Shown one piece after another: positions 16,252-24,286 of a stretch of 35,469 nt of DNA. The translations under genes were made by a program, and so were the position numbers. The DNA is from Chloroflexota bacterium (GTDB lineage Bacteria; Chloroflexota; Dormibacteria; Dormibacterales; Dormibacteraceae), in contig VBGP01000034.1 in NCBI GenBank assembly GCA_005880795.1, forward strand, positions 1-35,469, given 5' to 3'. The stretch's first letter is position 1. Each line of letters opens with the position of its first letter. A model generated the notes under the pieces. It was given only the letters and a program-made list of their open reading frames with translations, had not been told where the DNA came from and made no database searches.

Positions 16252-16829
16252 TTAGGGGCCCCCGAAAAATCGTAGATTTTTTGGGGTAGTCCGGCAATCA
16301 GCACTGTGACCACGGTGTCCCCGTAGCGCCGCTCGCGGTCGACGCGCAGGCGCGAGAGCTCCGGGAGCTGCTGCCGCTTGGAGTGCTCGACGAAGACGGA
16401 CGAGGGGGTGACGATTCGGTCCAGCACCTTGAGCACTCGATCGAGCACCGCGTCGTCATAGGGTGGATCGAGAAAAACGAAATCCGCTGCGCTCAGAACG
16501 CTGGGCCCAGCATCGAGCCAGTGGACAACGTCACCTCGAATCACGTCCGATCGGTCTTTGAAGCCGAGGGCGTCCAAGTTTTGCCGCAGGATAGCAAGAC
16601 CGCGAGGCTGCTGGTCCACGAACGTGACGCGCGACGCGCCGCGCGACAGCGCCTCGATGCCCAGCGCGCCCGAGCCGGCAAAGAGGTCGACCACGGTCGC
16701 GCCTTCGATGCGCGGACCGACCATGTTGAAGATCGCCTGCTTGACCATGCCCTGGGTCGGCCGGATGTTCTTTGGCGCCTTGAGGCGGCGACCCCTGGCC
16801 TCGCCGCCACTCACGCGCAGCCTGGACAT
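16248..16829 (-). CDS. rsmD: 16S rRNA (guanine966-N2)-methyltransferase
   Basis: 193 aa. MSRLRVSGGEARGRRLKAP, DLFAGSGALGIEALSRGA (SAM-binding motif I) and FVFLDPPYDD (catalytic DPPY) identify RsmD. The last ~13 residues (GLPQKIYDFSGAPK) go beyond the usual end of the family and are encoded by an AT-rich palindrome (16260-16286). ATG at 16827-16829 directly abuts the selD stop (TAGATG). Confidence 0.95.
   Translation of the reverse strand: MSRLRVSGGEARGRRLKAPKNIRPTQGMVKQAIFNMVGPRIEGATVVDLFAGSGALGIEALSRGASRVTFVDQQPRGLAILRQNLDALGFKDRSDVIRGDVVHWLDAGPSVLSAADFVFLDPPYDDAVLDRVLKVLDRIVTPSSVFVEHSKRQQLPELSRLRVDRERRYGDTVVTVLIAGLPQKIYDFSGAPK
16260..16286. repeat. AT-cored palindrome in rsmD 3' end, upstream of coaD
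   Basis: Plus strand CCCCGAAAAATC (16260-16271), 3-nt loop, GATTTTTTGGGG (16275-16286): a 12-bp stem with one G-U pair, or one A-C mismatch on the coding strand. It is in frame in rsmD and ends 9 bp before the coaD GTG. Its AT-rich core is unlike the surrounding GC-rich sequence. Confidence 0.6.
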
Positions 16830-17840
16830 CTATGCGACTCGAATCTTGCCGTCACCGCGCATGACGCCGATCCGGACAGCCGACCTCGCGGCCTGTTCGA
16901 ACCTGTCTGCGTTGTAGGACGGGATCGCGACCAGCAGCCCGCCACTGGTCTGCGCGTCGCACAGCATCATCTGGTCGATCTCGGCGACTCCATCCCACGT
17001 CACCTGGTCCCGATACGCGGCATGGTTGCGGCGGCTTCCGTCCGGGAACAGGTCGCGTCCGGCGAGGTCGCGCACGCCGCGCATGAAAGGAACCGCGCGG
17101 AGCTCGACGTCGGCGCCGCCCTTGAGGTTGGCCAGGTGCCCGATCAAGCCATAGCCGGTCACGTCGGTGGCGGCGGTGGCGTGGGCCGCGAGCATGGCAG
17201 CCGAGGCCTCGCGGTTCAGCGTCGTCATCACGGCGATCGCTTCGCGCTCCAGCTCGGGCGGGCACAGGCCGCGCTTGATCGCCGTCGCCACCAGTCCCGA
17301 GCCGAGAGGCTTGGTCAGGTAGAGCAGGTCGCCCGCCTGCGAGCCTTCATGGCCAACCAGGTGATCGGGGTGAACCTCGCCGATCACCGTGTAGCCGAAC
17401 TTCGGCTCGGCGTCGTCGACCGAGTGTCCGCCGACGACCGGGACGCCGGCCTCGCCGAGCTTGGCCGCTCCGCCGCTGACGATCTTCTCCAGCAATCCGG
17501 TGCCGAGCTTGTCGCGTGGGAAGGCCGTGATCCCCAGGGCGAACAGCGGTCGCGCGCCGACGGCGTAGACGTCGCTGAGGGCGTTGGCCGCGGCGATGGC
17601 GCCGAACTCTGAGGGGTCGTCGACGATGGGCGTGAAGAAGTCGACCGTCGCGACAAGCGCGCGGTCGGGCGCGATGCGGTAGACCGCCGCGTCATCGCGG
17701 GCGGCCGCACCGTGCAGCACGTTGGGGTCGACGATCGGGGGCAGCGCCCCGAGTACCTGCCCTAGCTCCACCGGGCTGAGCTTGCAGGCTCAACCGGCCC
17801 CGTGGCTGTACTCCGTCAAACGCAGCGGTGAGACTTCCAT
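16830..17840 (-). CDS. selD: selenide, water dikinase with in-frame UGA (selenocysteine)
   Basis: 336 aa including Sec17. SelD makes selenophosphate from selenide and ATP for selenocysteine synthesis. From ATG 17838-17840 the frame reads PLRLTEYSHGAGUACKLSP, where U is TGA at 17790-17792. E. coli SelD has RLTQYSHGAGCGCK with catalytic Cys17 and Lys20, so the UGA falls on the catalytic residue and Lys20 is retained. A stop-aware ORF call would begin at GTG 17771 and lose the active site. Downstream motifs are intact: AARDDAAVY, TVDFFTPIVDDP, GGHSVDDAEP, LTKPLGSG, TDVTGYGLIGHL and CDAQTSGGLL. A SECIS-like stem-loop follows the UGA. Confidence 0.95.
17755..17789 (-). promoter_or_regulatory. SECIS-like stem-loop for selD UGA decoding
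   Basis: Starts right after UGA (17792-17790). On the mRNA, GCCUGC (17789-17784) pairs with GCAGGU (17760-17755). Inside it AGCUC (17782-17778) pairs perfectly with GAGCU (17768-17764). The apical loop AGCCCGGUG (17777-17769) contains a GGU, as expected for SelB recognition. Total length is ~35 nt, matching bacterial SECIS elements, which lie in the coding region just 3' of the UGA. Confidence 0.8.
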
Positions 17841-17848
17841 CTGACGGC

Positions 17849-17855
17849 TAGTATC
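17849..17855. promoter_or_regulatory. overlapping divergent -10 elements of selD and dioxygenase gene
   Basis: Plus strand TAGTAT (17849-17854), 6 nt before ATG 17861. Minus strand GATACT (17855-17850), 9 nt before ATG 17840. The two -10s share five bases, so both genes seem to use one bidirectional promoter. Confidence 0.55.
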
Positions 17856-17860
17856 GGCGG

Positions 17861-18685
17861 ATGCCATTGGTCTTCGCCGCCATCGCACCCCATGGGGGGA
17901 TTGCTATTGCGGAGGCTTGCTCGCCTGAGGAGCGCGAGGTCGCCGTGGTGACGCGTGCGGGCATGGTGGAGCTGGGACGCCGCTTCACCGCGGCGAAGCC
18001 CGACCTCGTCATCGTCGCGACCCCGCACAACGTGCACATCTCCGACGCGCTGGCGGTGGTCGTCGCCGCCCGGCTCAAAGGGCGGCTCAACGGCGTGACA
18101 CCTCCGATCGAGCTCGACGTGCCATCCGACCTGAGCTTCGCGTGGGGACTCCTGGAGTCGATGGCTGCAGCGAGTCTGCCCGCGGCGGCGGTGAGCTTTG
18201 GGTCCAACGACCCGTCGACGGCGGTGGCTCCGATGGACTGGGGAGTTCTCATCCCGCTCTGGTTCATGGGCGGGCGGAGCGAGCCGCCGCTGCCCGCGGT
18301 CATCGTCACCCCGGCGCGTGAGCTGTCCGCCTCCGACCATGTGAGCGCCGGCGCGGCGATTGCGGCGGCGGCCGCTGCGTCAGACCGGCGTGTCGCGTTG
18401 ATCGCGAGCGCGGACCACGGGCACGCACACCAGGAGGACGGGCCCTACGGGTTTCATCCGGCCGCGAAGGAATATGACTCGCTGGTGTGCGAGCTTGTGC
18501 GCACAAACCGGCTCGACCGCCTGTCCGAGGTCAGCCGGGAGCAGGTCGAGCTGGCGAAGGCCGACAGCTGGTGGCAGATGCTGATGCTGCACGGCGCGAC
18601 GGCCAGCTGGCGCGGACATCTCATCTCTTACGAGGCGCCGACCTATTTCGGCATGCTGACCGCCGCGTACGCGCCGCCTAGCTGA
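17861..18685 (+). CDS. LigB/DODA-type extradiol dioxygenase family protein
   Basis: 274 aa. FAAIAPHGGIAIAEAC at the N terminus, VIVATPHNVHISDA, IASADHGHAHQEDGPYGFHP and AAKEYD are metal-site motifs of class III extradiol ring-cleavage dioxygenases (LigB, PF02900; the MEMO1 superfamily). Candidate Fe ligands are the His residues in APHGG and PHNVH. The substrate is unknown. ATG at 17861 follows TAGTAT (17849-17854) by 6 nt, consistent with a leaderless transcript. It is divergent from selD with only 20 bp between start codons. Confidence 0.85.
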   Translation: MPLVFAAIAPHGGIAIAEACSPEEREVAVVTRAGMVELGRRFTAAKPDLVIVATPHNVHISDALAVVVAARLKGRLNGVTPPIELDVPSDLSFAWGLLESMAAASLPAAAVSFGSNDPSTAVAPMDWGVLIPLWFMGGRSEPPLPAVIVTPARELSASDHVSAGAAIAAAAAASDRRVALIASADHGHAHQEDGPYGFHPAAKEYDSLVCELVRTNRLDRLSEVSREQVELAKADSWWQMLMLHGATASWRGHLISYEAPTYFGMLTAAYAPPS

Positions 18686-20756
18686 TCGAGGTCAGCTCCA
18701 GCCTTCTCGCAGTCGCCGCCTTGAGCAGCGGGTGATTCTCGAAGCCGGGGTCTGACTCGAGGATCCGCTCGGCTTCCTGCCGCACCTCGCTCAGCAGCTC
18801 GGGCTGCTGCAGCGATGCCATGGCCACGTCGGACATTCCGTGCTGGCGCGGACCCATCAGCTCCCCCATCCCCCGCATCCTCATGTCCTCTTCCGCCAGC
18901 TTGAAACCGTCGCCCAGTCGGGTGAGCAGGCTCAACCGGTTGAGGGCGGCCTCTGACGGGTCGTCGGCGAGCAGGAGACACCAGGCCTGGGCGGCGCCGC
19001 GTCCGACCCGCCCTCGAAACTGGTGCAGCTGGGCGAGGCCGAAGCGGTCAGCCCCCTCGATCATCATCACCGTCGCGTTGGGCACGTCCACGCCAACTTC
19101 GACCACCGCGGTCGCGACCAGGACCTGGATCTCGCCCGCGACAAAACTCTGCATGACCTGTTCTTTGTCCTTCAGCCGGCCGTGGATCAAGCCCAGCTTG
19201 AGGTCCGTGAAGACGTCCTTCTGCAGGCGCTCGAACTCGGCGGTGGCGGATCGGGCAGCCAGCGTCTCCGATTCATCGATCAGCGGACAGATCACGAAAG
19301 CCTGACGTCCCGCCGCCACCTCCTTTCGAACCAGGTCGTAGGCGCGAGCGCGATTGTCCGGGTCGATGACCTCGGTCTCGACCGGTGTGCGGCCGGGCGG
19401 CATCTGGTCCATCGTGGACAGCGTCATCTCTCCGTAGAGCGCAAGCGCGAGCGTACGCGGGATCGGCGTCGCGGTCATGGCGAGGAAGTGCGGCCGGCCC
19501 AGGCCTTTGGCCCGAAGCAGCTCACGCTGCCGCGTGCCGAATCGATGCTGCTCGTCGACGACGGCCAATCCGAGGTTGACGAACCCCACCTCGTCCTCGA
19601 TCAACGCATGCGTGCCGACGACCAGCGCGCAGTGACCCGAGGCGGCCGAGGCGCGCACGCGCCGGCGCTCGGGCGCGCTCTGGCTGCTGACGAGTAGCTC
19701 GACCGTCAGGCCTGGGAAGCTGTCCTCCAGATAGGCGCGAAAGCGCCGCAAGTGCTGGCGGGCCAGGATCTCGGTCGGAGCCATGACCACCGACTGCAGG
19801 CCAGACGCGTGGGCCATCGCGACGCATGCGGCCGCGACGGCGGTCTTGCCGGAGCCCACATCGCCGTTGAGGAGCCGGTTCATCGGGACCGTTCCCTCCA
19901 TGTCCCGGTACGCGTCCCAGACGGCCTTGCGCTGGGCGGTGGTCAGCTCGAAGCCCAGGCCCGCCTTGAACCCCTCGATGACCTCCTGCCGGTAGCGGAT
20001 CGGCGTCGCGGGCTCGAGGGCGATGTTGGCCCGCATGAGCGCAAACGCAGCCTGCAGCTCGAACAGCTCGGCAAAGGCCATGCGGCGGCGGGCCTCTCTG
20101 TATTCCTCGTCGTTGTCAGGCTTGTGGCCGCGGCGCACCGCGTCGCCGACGTCGAGAAGGTGATGCCGCTCCCTGACTTCGACCGGGAGGAGATCCTCCA
20201 GCTGCCCGGCGAGCGGCAAGGCGGATTCGACCCAGCGGGCGATCCTGCGTGAGCTGAGCCCGTCGACCAGGTGATATTTCGGCATCATCCCGCCGACGCG
20301 TGCGGGTTGCATGTCCTCGACCCCATCGAGCCGCTCGTAATGCGGGTTCTGCATGTTCAGGCCGCTGTAACGCGAGAGCTTCACCGCGCCGGCCACAGCG
20401 ATGCGGTCGCCCTTGTGCAGCTGCTTGGCGACAAACGGCATGTTGAACCACACGAGACGAAGCGAGCTGCCCGAGTCGTCCACGATGGTCGCCTCGGTCA
20501 GCTTGATGCGCCTGCGCAGCGACTGCTTGGGGTTGATCGTCTTCACGATTCCCACGACGGTCGCCGGCGACCCCTCTTCGAGCGATGCGATCGGGGTGGG
20601 CTCGCCGTATGACTGCCAGCCGAACGGGAGCGCGAGCAGCAGGTCACGGATCGTGCTGATGCCAAGTTTCTCGAGCCGCTTTGCGTTGGTGGGCCCGATG
20701 TCGGGAAGCTTTTCCACGGCGGCGTCGAGCGTGCGCGGAAGAACCAGGATGGCCAT
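18678..20756 (-). CDS. recG: ATP-dependent DNA helicase RecG
   Basis: 692 aa, normal length. RecG rescues stalled forks by branch migration. Wedge/OB region at ~60-150; helicase motifs LNGDVGSGKTAVAAA (Walker A ~298-305), VVDEQHRFGTRQ (DEQH ~401) and MTATPIPRTLAL (~428). C-terminal motifs are VATAVVEVGVDVPNATVMMI and QFRGRVGRG. ATG at 20754-20756. It is convergent and slightly overlapping with the dioxygenase gene, and divergent from the 20778 gene with a 21-bp gap. Position between fakA/degV and rsmD/coaD is the conserved Gram-positive one. Confidence 0.98.
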   Translation of the reverse strand: MAILVLPRTLDAAVEKLPDIGPTNAKRLEKLGISTIRDLLLALPFGWQSYGEPTPIASLEEGSPATVVGIVKTINPKQSLRRRIKLTEATIVDDSGSSLRLVWFNMPFVAKQLHKGDRIAVAGAVKLSRYSGLNMQNPHYERLDGVEDMQPARVGGMMPKYHLVDGLSSRRIARWVESALPLAGQLEDLLPVEVRERHHLLDVGDAVRRGHKPDNDEEYREARRRMAFAELFELQAAFALMRANIALEPATPIRYRQEVIEGFKAGLGFELTTAQRKAVWDAYRDMEGTVPMNRLLNGDVGSGKTAVAAACVAMAHASGLQSVVMAPTEILARQHLRRFRAYLEDSFPGLTVELLVSSQSAPERRRVRASAASGHCALVVGTHALIEDEVGFVNLGLAVVDEQHRFGTRQRELLRAKGLGRPHFLAMTATPIPRTLALALYGEMTLSTMDQMPPGRTPVETEVIDPDNRARAYDLVRKEVAAGRQAFVICPLIDESETLAARSATAEFERLQKDVFTDLKLGLIHGRLKDKEQVMQSFVAGEIQVLVATAVVEVGVDVPNATVMMIEGADRFGLAQLHQFRGRVGRGAAQAWCLLLADDPSEAALNRLSLLTRLGDGFKLAEEDMRMRGMGELMGPRQHGMSDVAMASLQQPELLSEVRQEAERILESDPGFENHPLLKAATARRLELTSIS

Positions 20757-20777
20757 CTGCGCTATGGTCGAAAGCTC

Positions 20778-21614
20778 GTGCTTCTAAAACGCATCGAGCT
20801 CATCGTGCTGGGCATCTTGATCATTGGAATCATCGGATATGCGGGGACCGGCATCGTATACGCGGGCGTCATGGTCGCGAACGCGGACCGCACGCTGAAC
20901 ACAGTTGTGTCACATGAGAACGATTTCAGCAAATCCTTCAACGAGATCACCACAGAGCACAAGGCGTTGAGCGGAAGCAACTTCAACCCTAAGGACGAGG
21001 TCGCCCTCGCCGACAAGTCGGTCATGAGCTCGCAGCTCGCCGCGCAGACGATCAACCAGGATGATGCAGCACTTGGCTCGGTCGAGCGCTCCCTGGAGGG
21101 GTCCAGGTGGCTGACCGCGGTCAGCCGGAGCAGCCTGGACCGAGAATCGACGCGGATCCGCCATTTGCAAAATTCACTCGCGGCCGGCCGCACGATCGCC
21201 GCGGCCGGAGTGGTGGACGGCAGCTTCTGGCATTCGGTCTACAGCGCGTTGGCGGACCTGGACCTGATCAACACCCAGGCCGGCACGGGTGACTTCACCT
21301 CGGCCAGGACTACGCTCACCATCATGAAGGCTGACGTGGACAACGCGGTGCAGCAGCCGGCGTCGCCGAGCCTGCCGGCCGACCTGCGGCAGCTGGTGAT
21401 CGAGCTGCAAACCCTCGTCGCCGATTACAGCAAGCAGCTCGACGCCCAGATCGCGGGCGACGACGCGACCGTGGCGGCTCAGCAGGCGGTGCTCGACGCG
21501 GACCGAACGAAGCTGGCGTCGTACGACATGGACAAGGTTGGCACCGAGATCGACGCTTTCTACAAACCGCTGATCGACCGGTTCAACTCGGAGATGGCGG
21601 CGGCTACCGCTTAG
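20778..21614 (+). CDS. membrane-anchored coiled-coil protein of unknown function
   Basis: 278 aa; not recognised. One N-terminal hydrophobic segment (residues ~6-35: IELIVLGILIIGIIGYAG, then IVYAGVMVA) acts as a signal anchor. The remainder is hydrophilic and helix-rich with several coiled-coil-like stretches (LTIMKADVDNAVQ, LVIELQTLVADYSKQLDAQI). The topology suggests an extracytoplasmic domain. GTG at 20778 follows TATGGT (20763-20768) by 9 nt. Its 3' end overlaps the converging small membrane gene by 11 bp. Confidence 0.7.
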   Translation: MLLKRIELIVLGILIIGIIGYAGTGIVYAGVMVANADRTLNTVVSHENDFSKSFNEITTEHKALSGSNFNPKDEVALADKSVMSSQLAAQTINQDDAALGSVERSLEGSRWLTAVSRSSLDRESTRIRHLQNSLAAGRTIAAAGVVDGSFWHSVYSALADLDLINTQAGTGDFTSARTTLTIMKADVDNAVQQPASPSLPADLRQLVIELQTLVADYSKQLDAQIAGDDATVAAQQAVLDADRTKLASYDMDKVGTEIDAFYKPLIDRFNSEMAAATA

Positions 21615-21810
21615 ACCTCTGCGCCTCGGCGCGCGCGAACCAGACCAGCTGGCCCGCGAGCAGCAGCACCAGCACCACCAGCGCCGCAGCGCCCAGCCTG
21701 GAGACGGCCAACCAGCCGGCGCCGAGGATCACCAGGACGATGGCGCTCTGGACCCAGTCGCCGACGAAGAGCCCGACGACAGCTTCGCCGGCCGAGCGCA
21801 GGAACTTCAT
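21604..21810 (-). CDS. small two-TM membrane protein
   Basis: 68 aa with two hydrophobic spans (~21-38 and ~41-58: SAIVLVILGAGWLAVS, AALVVLVLLLAGQLVWF) and a basic end (RAEAQRSKR). No family recognised. ATG 21808-21810 overlaps the preceding gene's TGA as ATGA, so the two membrane proteins are coupled and probably function together. Confidence 0.7.
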   Translation of the reverse strand: MKFLRSAGEAVVGLFVGDWVQSAIVLVILGAGWLAVSRLGAAALVVLVLLLAGQLVWFARAEAQRSKR

Positions 21811-22529
21811 GCGAGGGCCGGTCGGCGGATGAGCACCACGGCCAGGCGCGAGGCGGCGAAGTAGATCACCGCCAGGCCGAGGATCGAAACGAAGTCAAGG
21901 GGCCACGAGGCGCCCATCCCCTCCGCCGCCCAGAACGTGCCGAGGCTCGTCAGGATGACACCGACCGCGTATTTCAGGGTGTTCTCGGGCACCCTTGCCA
22001 GCGGTCTGCGCACGACCACGCCGGCCACCGCGACCACCACCATGGCAAGCAATCCGCCTACGACGGCTGCGGGCAGCCCGCGGCCCGTTCCTCCGACCGC
22101 GATGACGATGAAGACCACCTCGAGACCTTCCAGGAAGACTCCTTTCAAGGCGAGGACGAATCCGACCCAGTCGCGGCCCGGCGCCGGGCCCTGCAGCTGG
22201 TTGACCGTGTTGCGATAGGCCATGTCTTCGTCGTGCTTCTCGACGACTCCGGCGGAGCGGAGGACCGCTTTGTGCAGCCAGCGCAACCCGAAGAGGAGCA
22301 GCAGCGTGCCGACCAGGAGCTTGAGCGCGGAGTCGGGGATTCGGGTCACGATCAGCTGGCCGAAGAAGATGACCAGGACGGCGAGCGCCACCAGGGCGGC
22401 GACCGTGCCCAGGAGTGGCGCGCGCCAGCCGCGGGTGAGGCCAACCGCCAGGACGATGGTGAGCGCCTCGGTCGACTCGACCGCCGAACCCAGGAACGCG
22501 GCGCCGAACACCAGGAGTGTCTGGTACAT
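21807..22529 (-). CDS. polytopic membrane protein with paired ExxE motifs (FTR1/COG4280-like)
   Basis: 240 aa with about six or seven hydrophobic helices. An acidic pair occurs in the first helix (GSAVESTEALTIVLAVGL) and again in the middle (KGVFLEGLEVVFIVIAVG). The second resembles the REGLE motif of FTR1 iron permeases, and the repeat suggests an internal duplication. Iron or other cation transport is an inference only. ATG 22527-22529 follows TAATCT (22543-22538) by 8 nt. It is divergent from the second MpaB-like gene and coupled to the small membrane gene. Confidence 0.72.
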   Translation of the reverse strand: MYQTLLVFGAAFLGSAVESTEALTIVLAVGLTRGWRAPLLGTVAALVALAVLVIFFGQLIVTRIPDSALKLLVGTLLLLFGLRWLHKAVLRSAGVVEKHDEDMAYRNTVNQLQGPAPGRDWVGFVLALKGVFLEGLEVVFIVIAVGGTGRGLPAAVVGGLLAMVVVAVAGVVVRRPLARVPENTLKYAVGVILTSLGTFWAAEGMGASWPLDFVSILGLAVIYFAASRLAVVLIRRPALA

Positions 22530-22537
22530 CCCGAAAG

Positions 22538-22561
22538 AGATTAACCAAGGCTTGCTTTAAT
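22538..22561. promoter_or_regulatory. divergent -10 elements of membrane-protein gene and MpaB-like gene
   Basis: Minus strand TAATCT (22543-22538), 8 nt before ATG 22529. Plus strand TTTAAT (22556-22561), 7 nt before ATG 22569. Confidence 0.5.
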
Positions 22562-22568
22562 GGGTTCC

Positions 22569-23363
22569 ATGCGGCCGGGGCTCTACGCCGACGACTCGAT
22601 CACCCGGCGTGTCAACCGGGAGAACGTGCTGCTGCTCGGCGGCGGCCGCGCTTTGTTGATGCAGCTAGCGCACCCCAAGGTCGCGGCGGGCGTGGACGAG
22701 CACTCGGATTTCCGTTCACATCCGATCCGGCGCTTGCGCCGGACCATCCGGATGACCATGGCGATCGTGTTCGGCGACCGCGAAACGGCGCTGGCCGCGG
22801 CGCGCGCCGTCAACCAGACACATGGTCGGGTGCGCGGAAATGAATATCGCGCACTGGATCCGGACCTCCTGCGGTGGGTCCACGCGACCCTCGTCGATTC
22901 GGCGTTGGTGACCTATGACACTTTCGTCAGGCCGCTCTCAACGCGTGAACGGAACGAGTTCTTTCAGGAGTCAAAGCTCCTCGGTGAGCTGCTCGGCATT
23001 CCGCGGGATCGCTTTCCGGACACGTATGACGATTTCGTGGATTACGTCGACGGGATGGTCTCCGGCGGTGCGGTGCGGGTTGGACCGGTTGCGATGGGGC
23101 TCGGGCGGCTGGTCGTGAGGCCGCGACTGCGGCTGGTTCCGGGGCGGGCGATGATCCCGTTCGAGATCGTCACCGCGGGGCTTCTGCCGCAGAGGCTGCG
23201 CGAGCAGTACGGGCTGGCGTGGGGGCGGGGGCAGGAGCAGGTGTTCCGGCTTTTGGTGAAGGCGCTGCCCCGGCTCATCGCGGTCACGCCGCCGATCATC
23301 CGGGTGTGGCCTTTGCCGGGGCACAACGTGAAGCTGAGCCAGGATCTCTCTTTCACCGTCTGA
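22569..23363 (+). CDS. MpaB-family haem oxygenase (DUF2236), second copy
   Basis: 264 aa from ATG 22569; ATG 22560 would add three residues. Motifs NRENVLLLGGGRALLMQLAH, PKVAAGVDEHSDFRSHPIRR, VFGDRETALAAARAVNQTHG and WVHATLVDSALVTYDTFVRP are those of the large DUF2236/MpaB family (PF09995), with haem-ligating His candidates in QLAHP and NQTHG. This subfamily differs from the truncated copy at 1-851. TTTAAT (22556-22561) ends 7 nt before ATG 22569, supporting that start as leaderless. Substrate unknown. Confidence 0.85.
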   Translation: MRPGLYADDSITRRVNRENVLLLGGGRALLMQLAHPKVAAGVDEHSDFRSHPIRRLRRTIRMTMAIVFGDRETALAAARAVNQTHGRVRGNEYRALDPDLLRWVHATLVDSALVTYDTFVRPLSTRERNEFFQESKLLGELLGIPRDRFPDTYDDFVDYVDGMVSGGAVRVGPVAMGLGRLVVRPRLRLVPGRAMIPFEIVTAGLLPQRLREQYGLAWGRGQEQVFRLLVKALPRLIAVTPPIIRVWPLPGHNVKLSQDLSFTV

Positions 23364-23384
23364 CAAATACGTCACTCCCCACCC

Positions 23385-23425
23385 GCCCGGCGTTGCCGGG
23401 CGACCTCCCCGGCGAGCGGGGAGGT
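23385..23425. terminator. tandem perfect hairpins between convergent genes
   Basis: Two adjacent GC-rich palindromes. The first is GCCCGGC (23385-23391), 3-nt loop, GCCGGGC (23395-23401). The second is ACCTCCCCG (23403-23411), 5-nt loop, CGGGGAGGT (23417-23425). Neither has a T-tract. They lie in the only roomy convergent gap of the window, between the MpaB-like gene and degV, and probably terminate transcription from both sides. Confidence 0.65.
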
Positions 23426-23439
23426 AAAGATCCTCGGAC

Positions 23440-24273
23440 CTACTTTTTGATGTAGACGATGCCCAGTGCCTTTGGGCCTGCGTGGGTGCCTAGCACGCTG
23501 CCTATCTGGCCTAGTGGGATTTGTTGTTGGTCGGGAAACTCTTTCTGCAGGTCCGCCGCTATGCGCTCGGCTTCCTCCTTCGCCTCGGCGTGCATCACGC
23601 CGACGTATTCGACCGGCTGCTCCGAGCGGAAGAACTCGATCATGCGAGAGATCGCGCGCGAGCGCGTGCGAACACGGTCGACCGGCTTGATCTGCGCTTC
23701 CTCCGCCACGAGCAGGAGAGGTTTGAGATCGAGCATCGTCCCGATCATCGCCCCGGCACGGCTGAGGCGTCCCCCCATCTCGAGGTAGCGCAGCGAGTCG
23801 AGAAGGGCGAGCACGCGGCACTTCGGCACCCGCTGCTCGACCGCCGCGACCGCCTGCTGCAGAGTGCCGCTTTCCGCCGCGATTCGGCAGAGGAACGCAA
23901 TCGGCATCGACACGGTCTGGCTGTCGATCACATTGACCTCGAAGCCCTCGACCGAAGCCGCACCGATCCTCGCCGATTCGGCGGTCGCGGAGAGCTTCGC
24001 GCCGATGTGGATCGAGATGCAGCCCTCGTGGTCTTTGGACAACCTGCGGTAGACCTCGGCAAACTCGCCCGGTGACGGCGCCGACGTGGTGGGCAGAGTG
24101 TTCGAGACGGCGAGCCGGCGGAAGAACTCCTCGTCTGTCATGTCCACGCGGTCCCGAAACGTTTCCTTGCCGAAGATGACCTTGAGCGGCACGACCTCGA
24201 TGTCGTAGCGGTCGCGCCACTCGTCCGGCAGGTCGGCAGTCGAGTCGGTGACGACCGCGAAGCTGCGCGTCAC
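23440..24273 (-). CDS. DegV/FakB-like fatty-acid-binding protein
   Basis: 277 aa from GTG 24271-24273. The DegV start RSFAVVTDSTADLPDEWRDR, then IEVVPLKVIFGKETFRD, and SNTLPTTSAPSPGEFAEVY with the conserved TSxPSPGEF-type motif are clear. FakB proteins bind fatty acids for phosphorylation by FakA, which is encoded 13 bp upstream here, so a FakB role is likely. The frame is open to 24453, but that segment overlaps fakA and is not DegV-like. Confidence 0.92.
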   Translation of the reverse strand: MTRSFAVVTDSTADLPDEWRDRYDIEVVPLKVIFGKETFRDRVDMTDEEFFRRLAVSNTLPTTSAPSPGEFAEVYRRLSKDHEGCISIHIGAKLSATAESARIGAASVEGFEVNVIDSQTVSMPIAFLCRIAAESGTLQQAVAAVEQRVPKCRVLALLDSLRYLEMGGRLSRAGAMIGTMLDLKPLLLVAEEAQIKPVDRVRTRSRAISRMIEFFRSEQPVEYVGVMHAEAKEEAERIAADLQKEFPDQQQIPLGQIGSVLGTHAGPKALGIVYIKK

Positions 24274-24286
24274 TCGGGAGGCAGTG

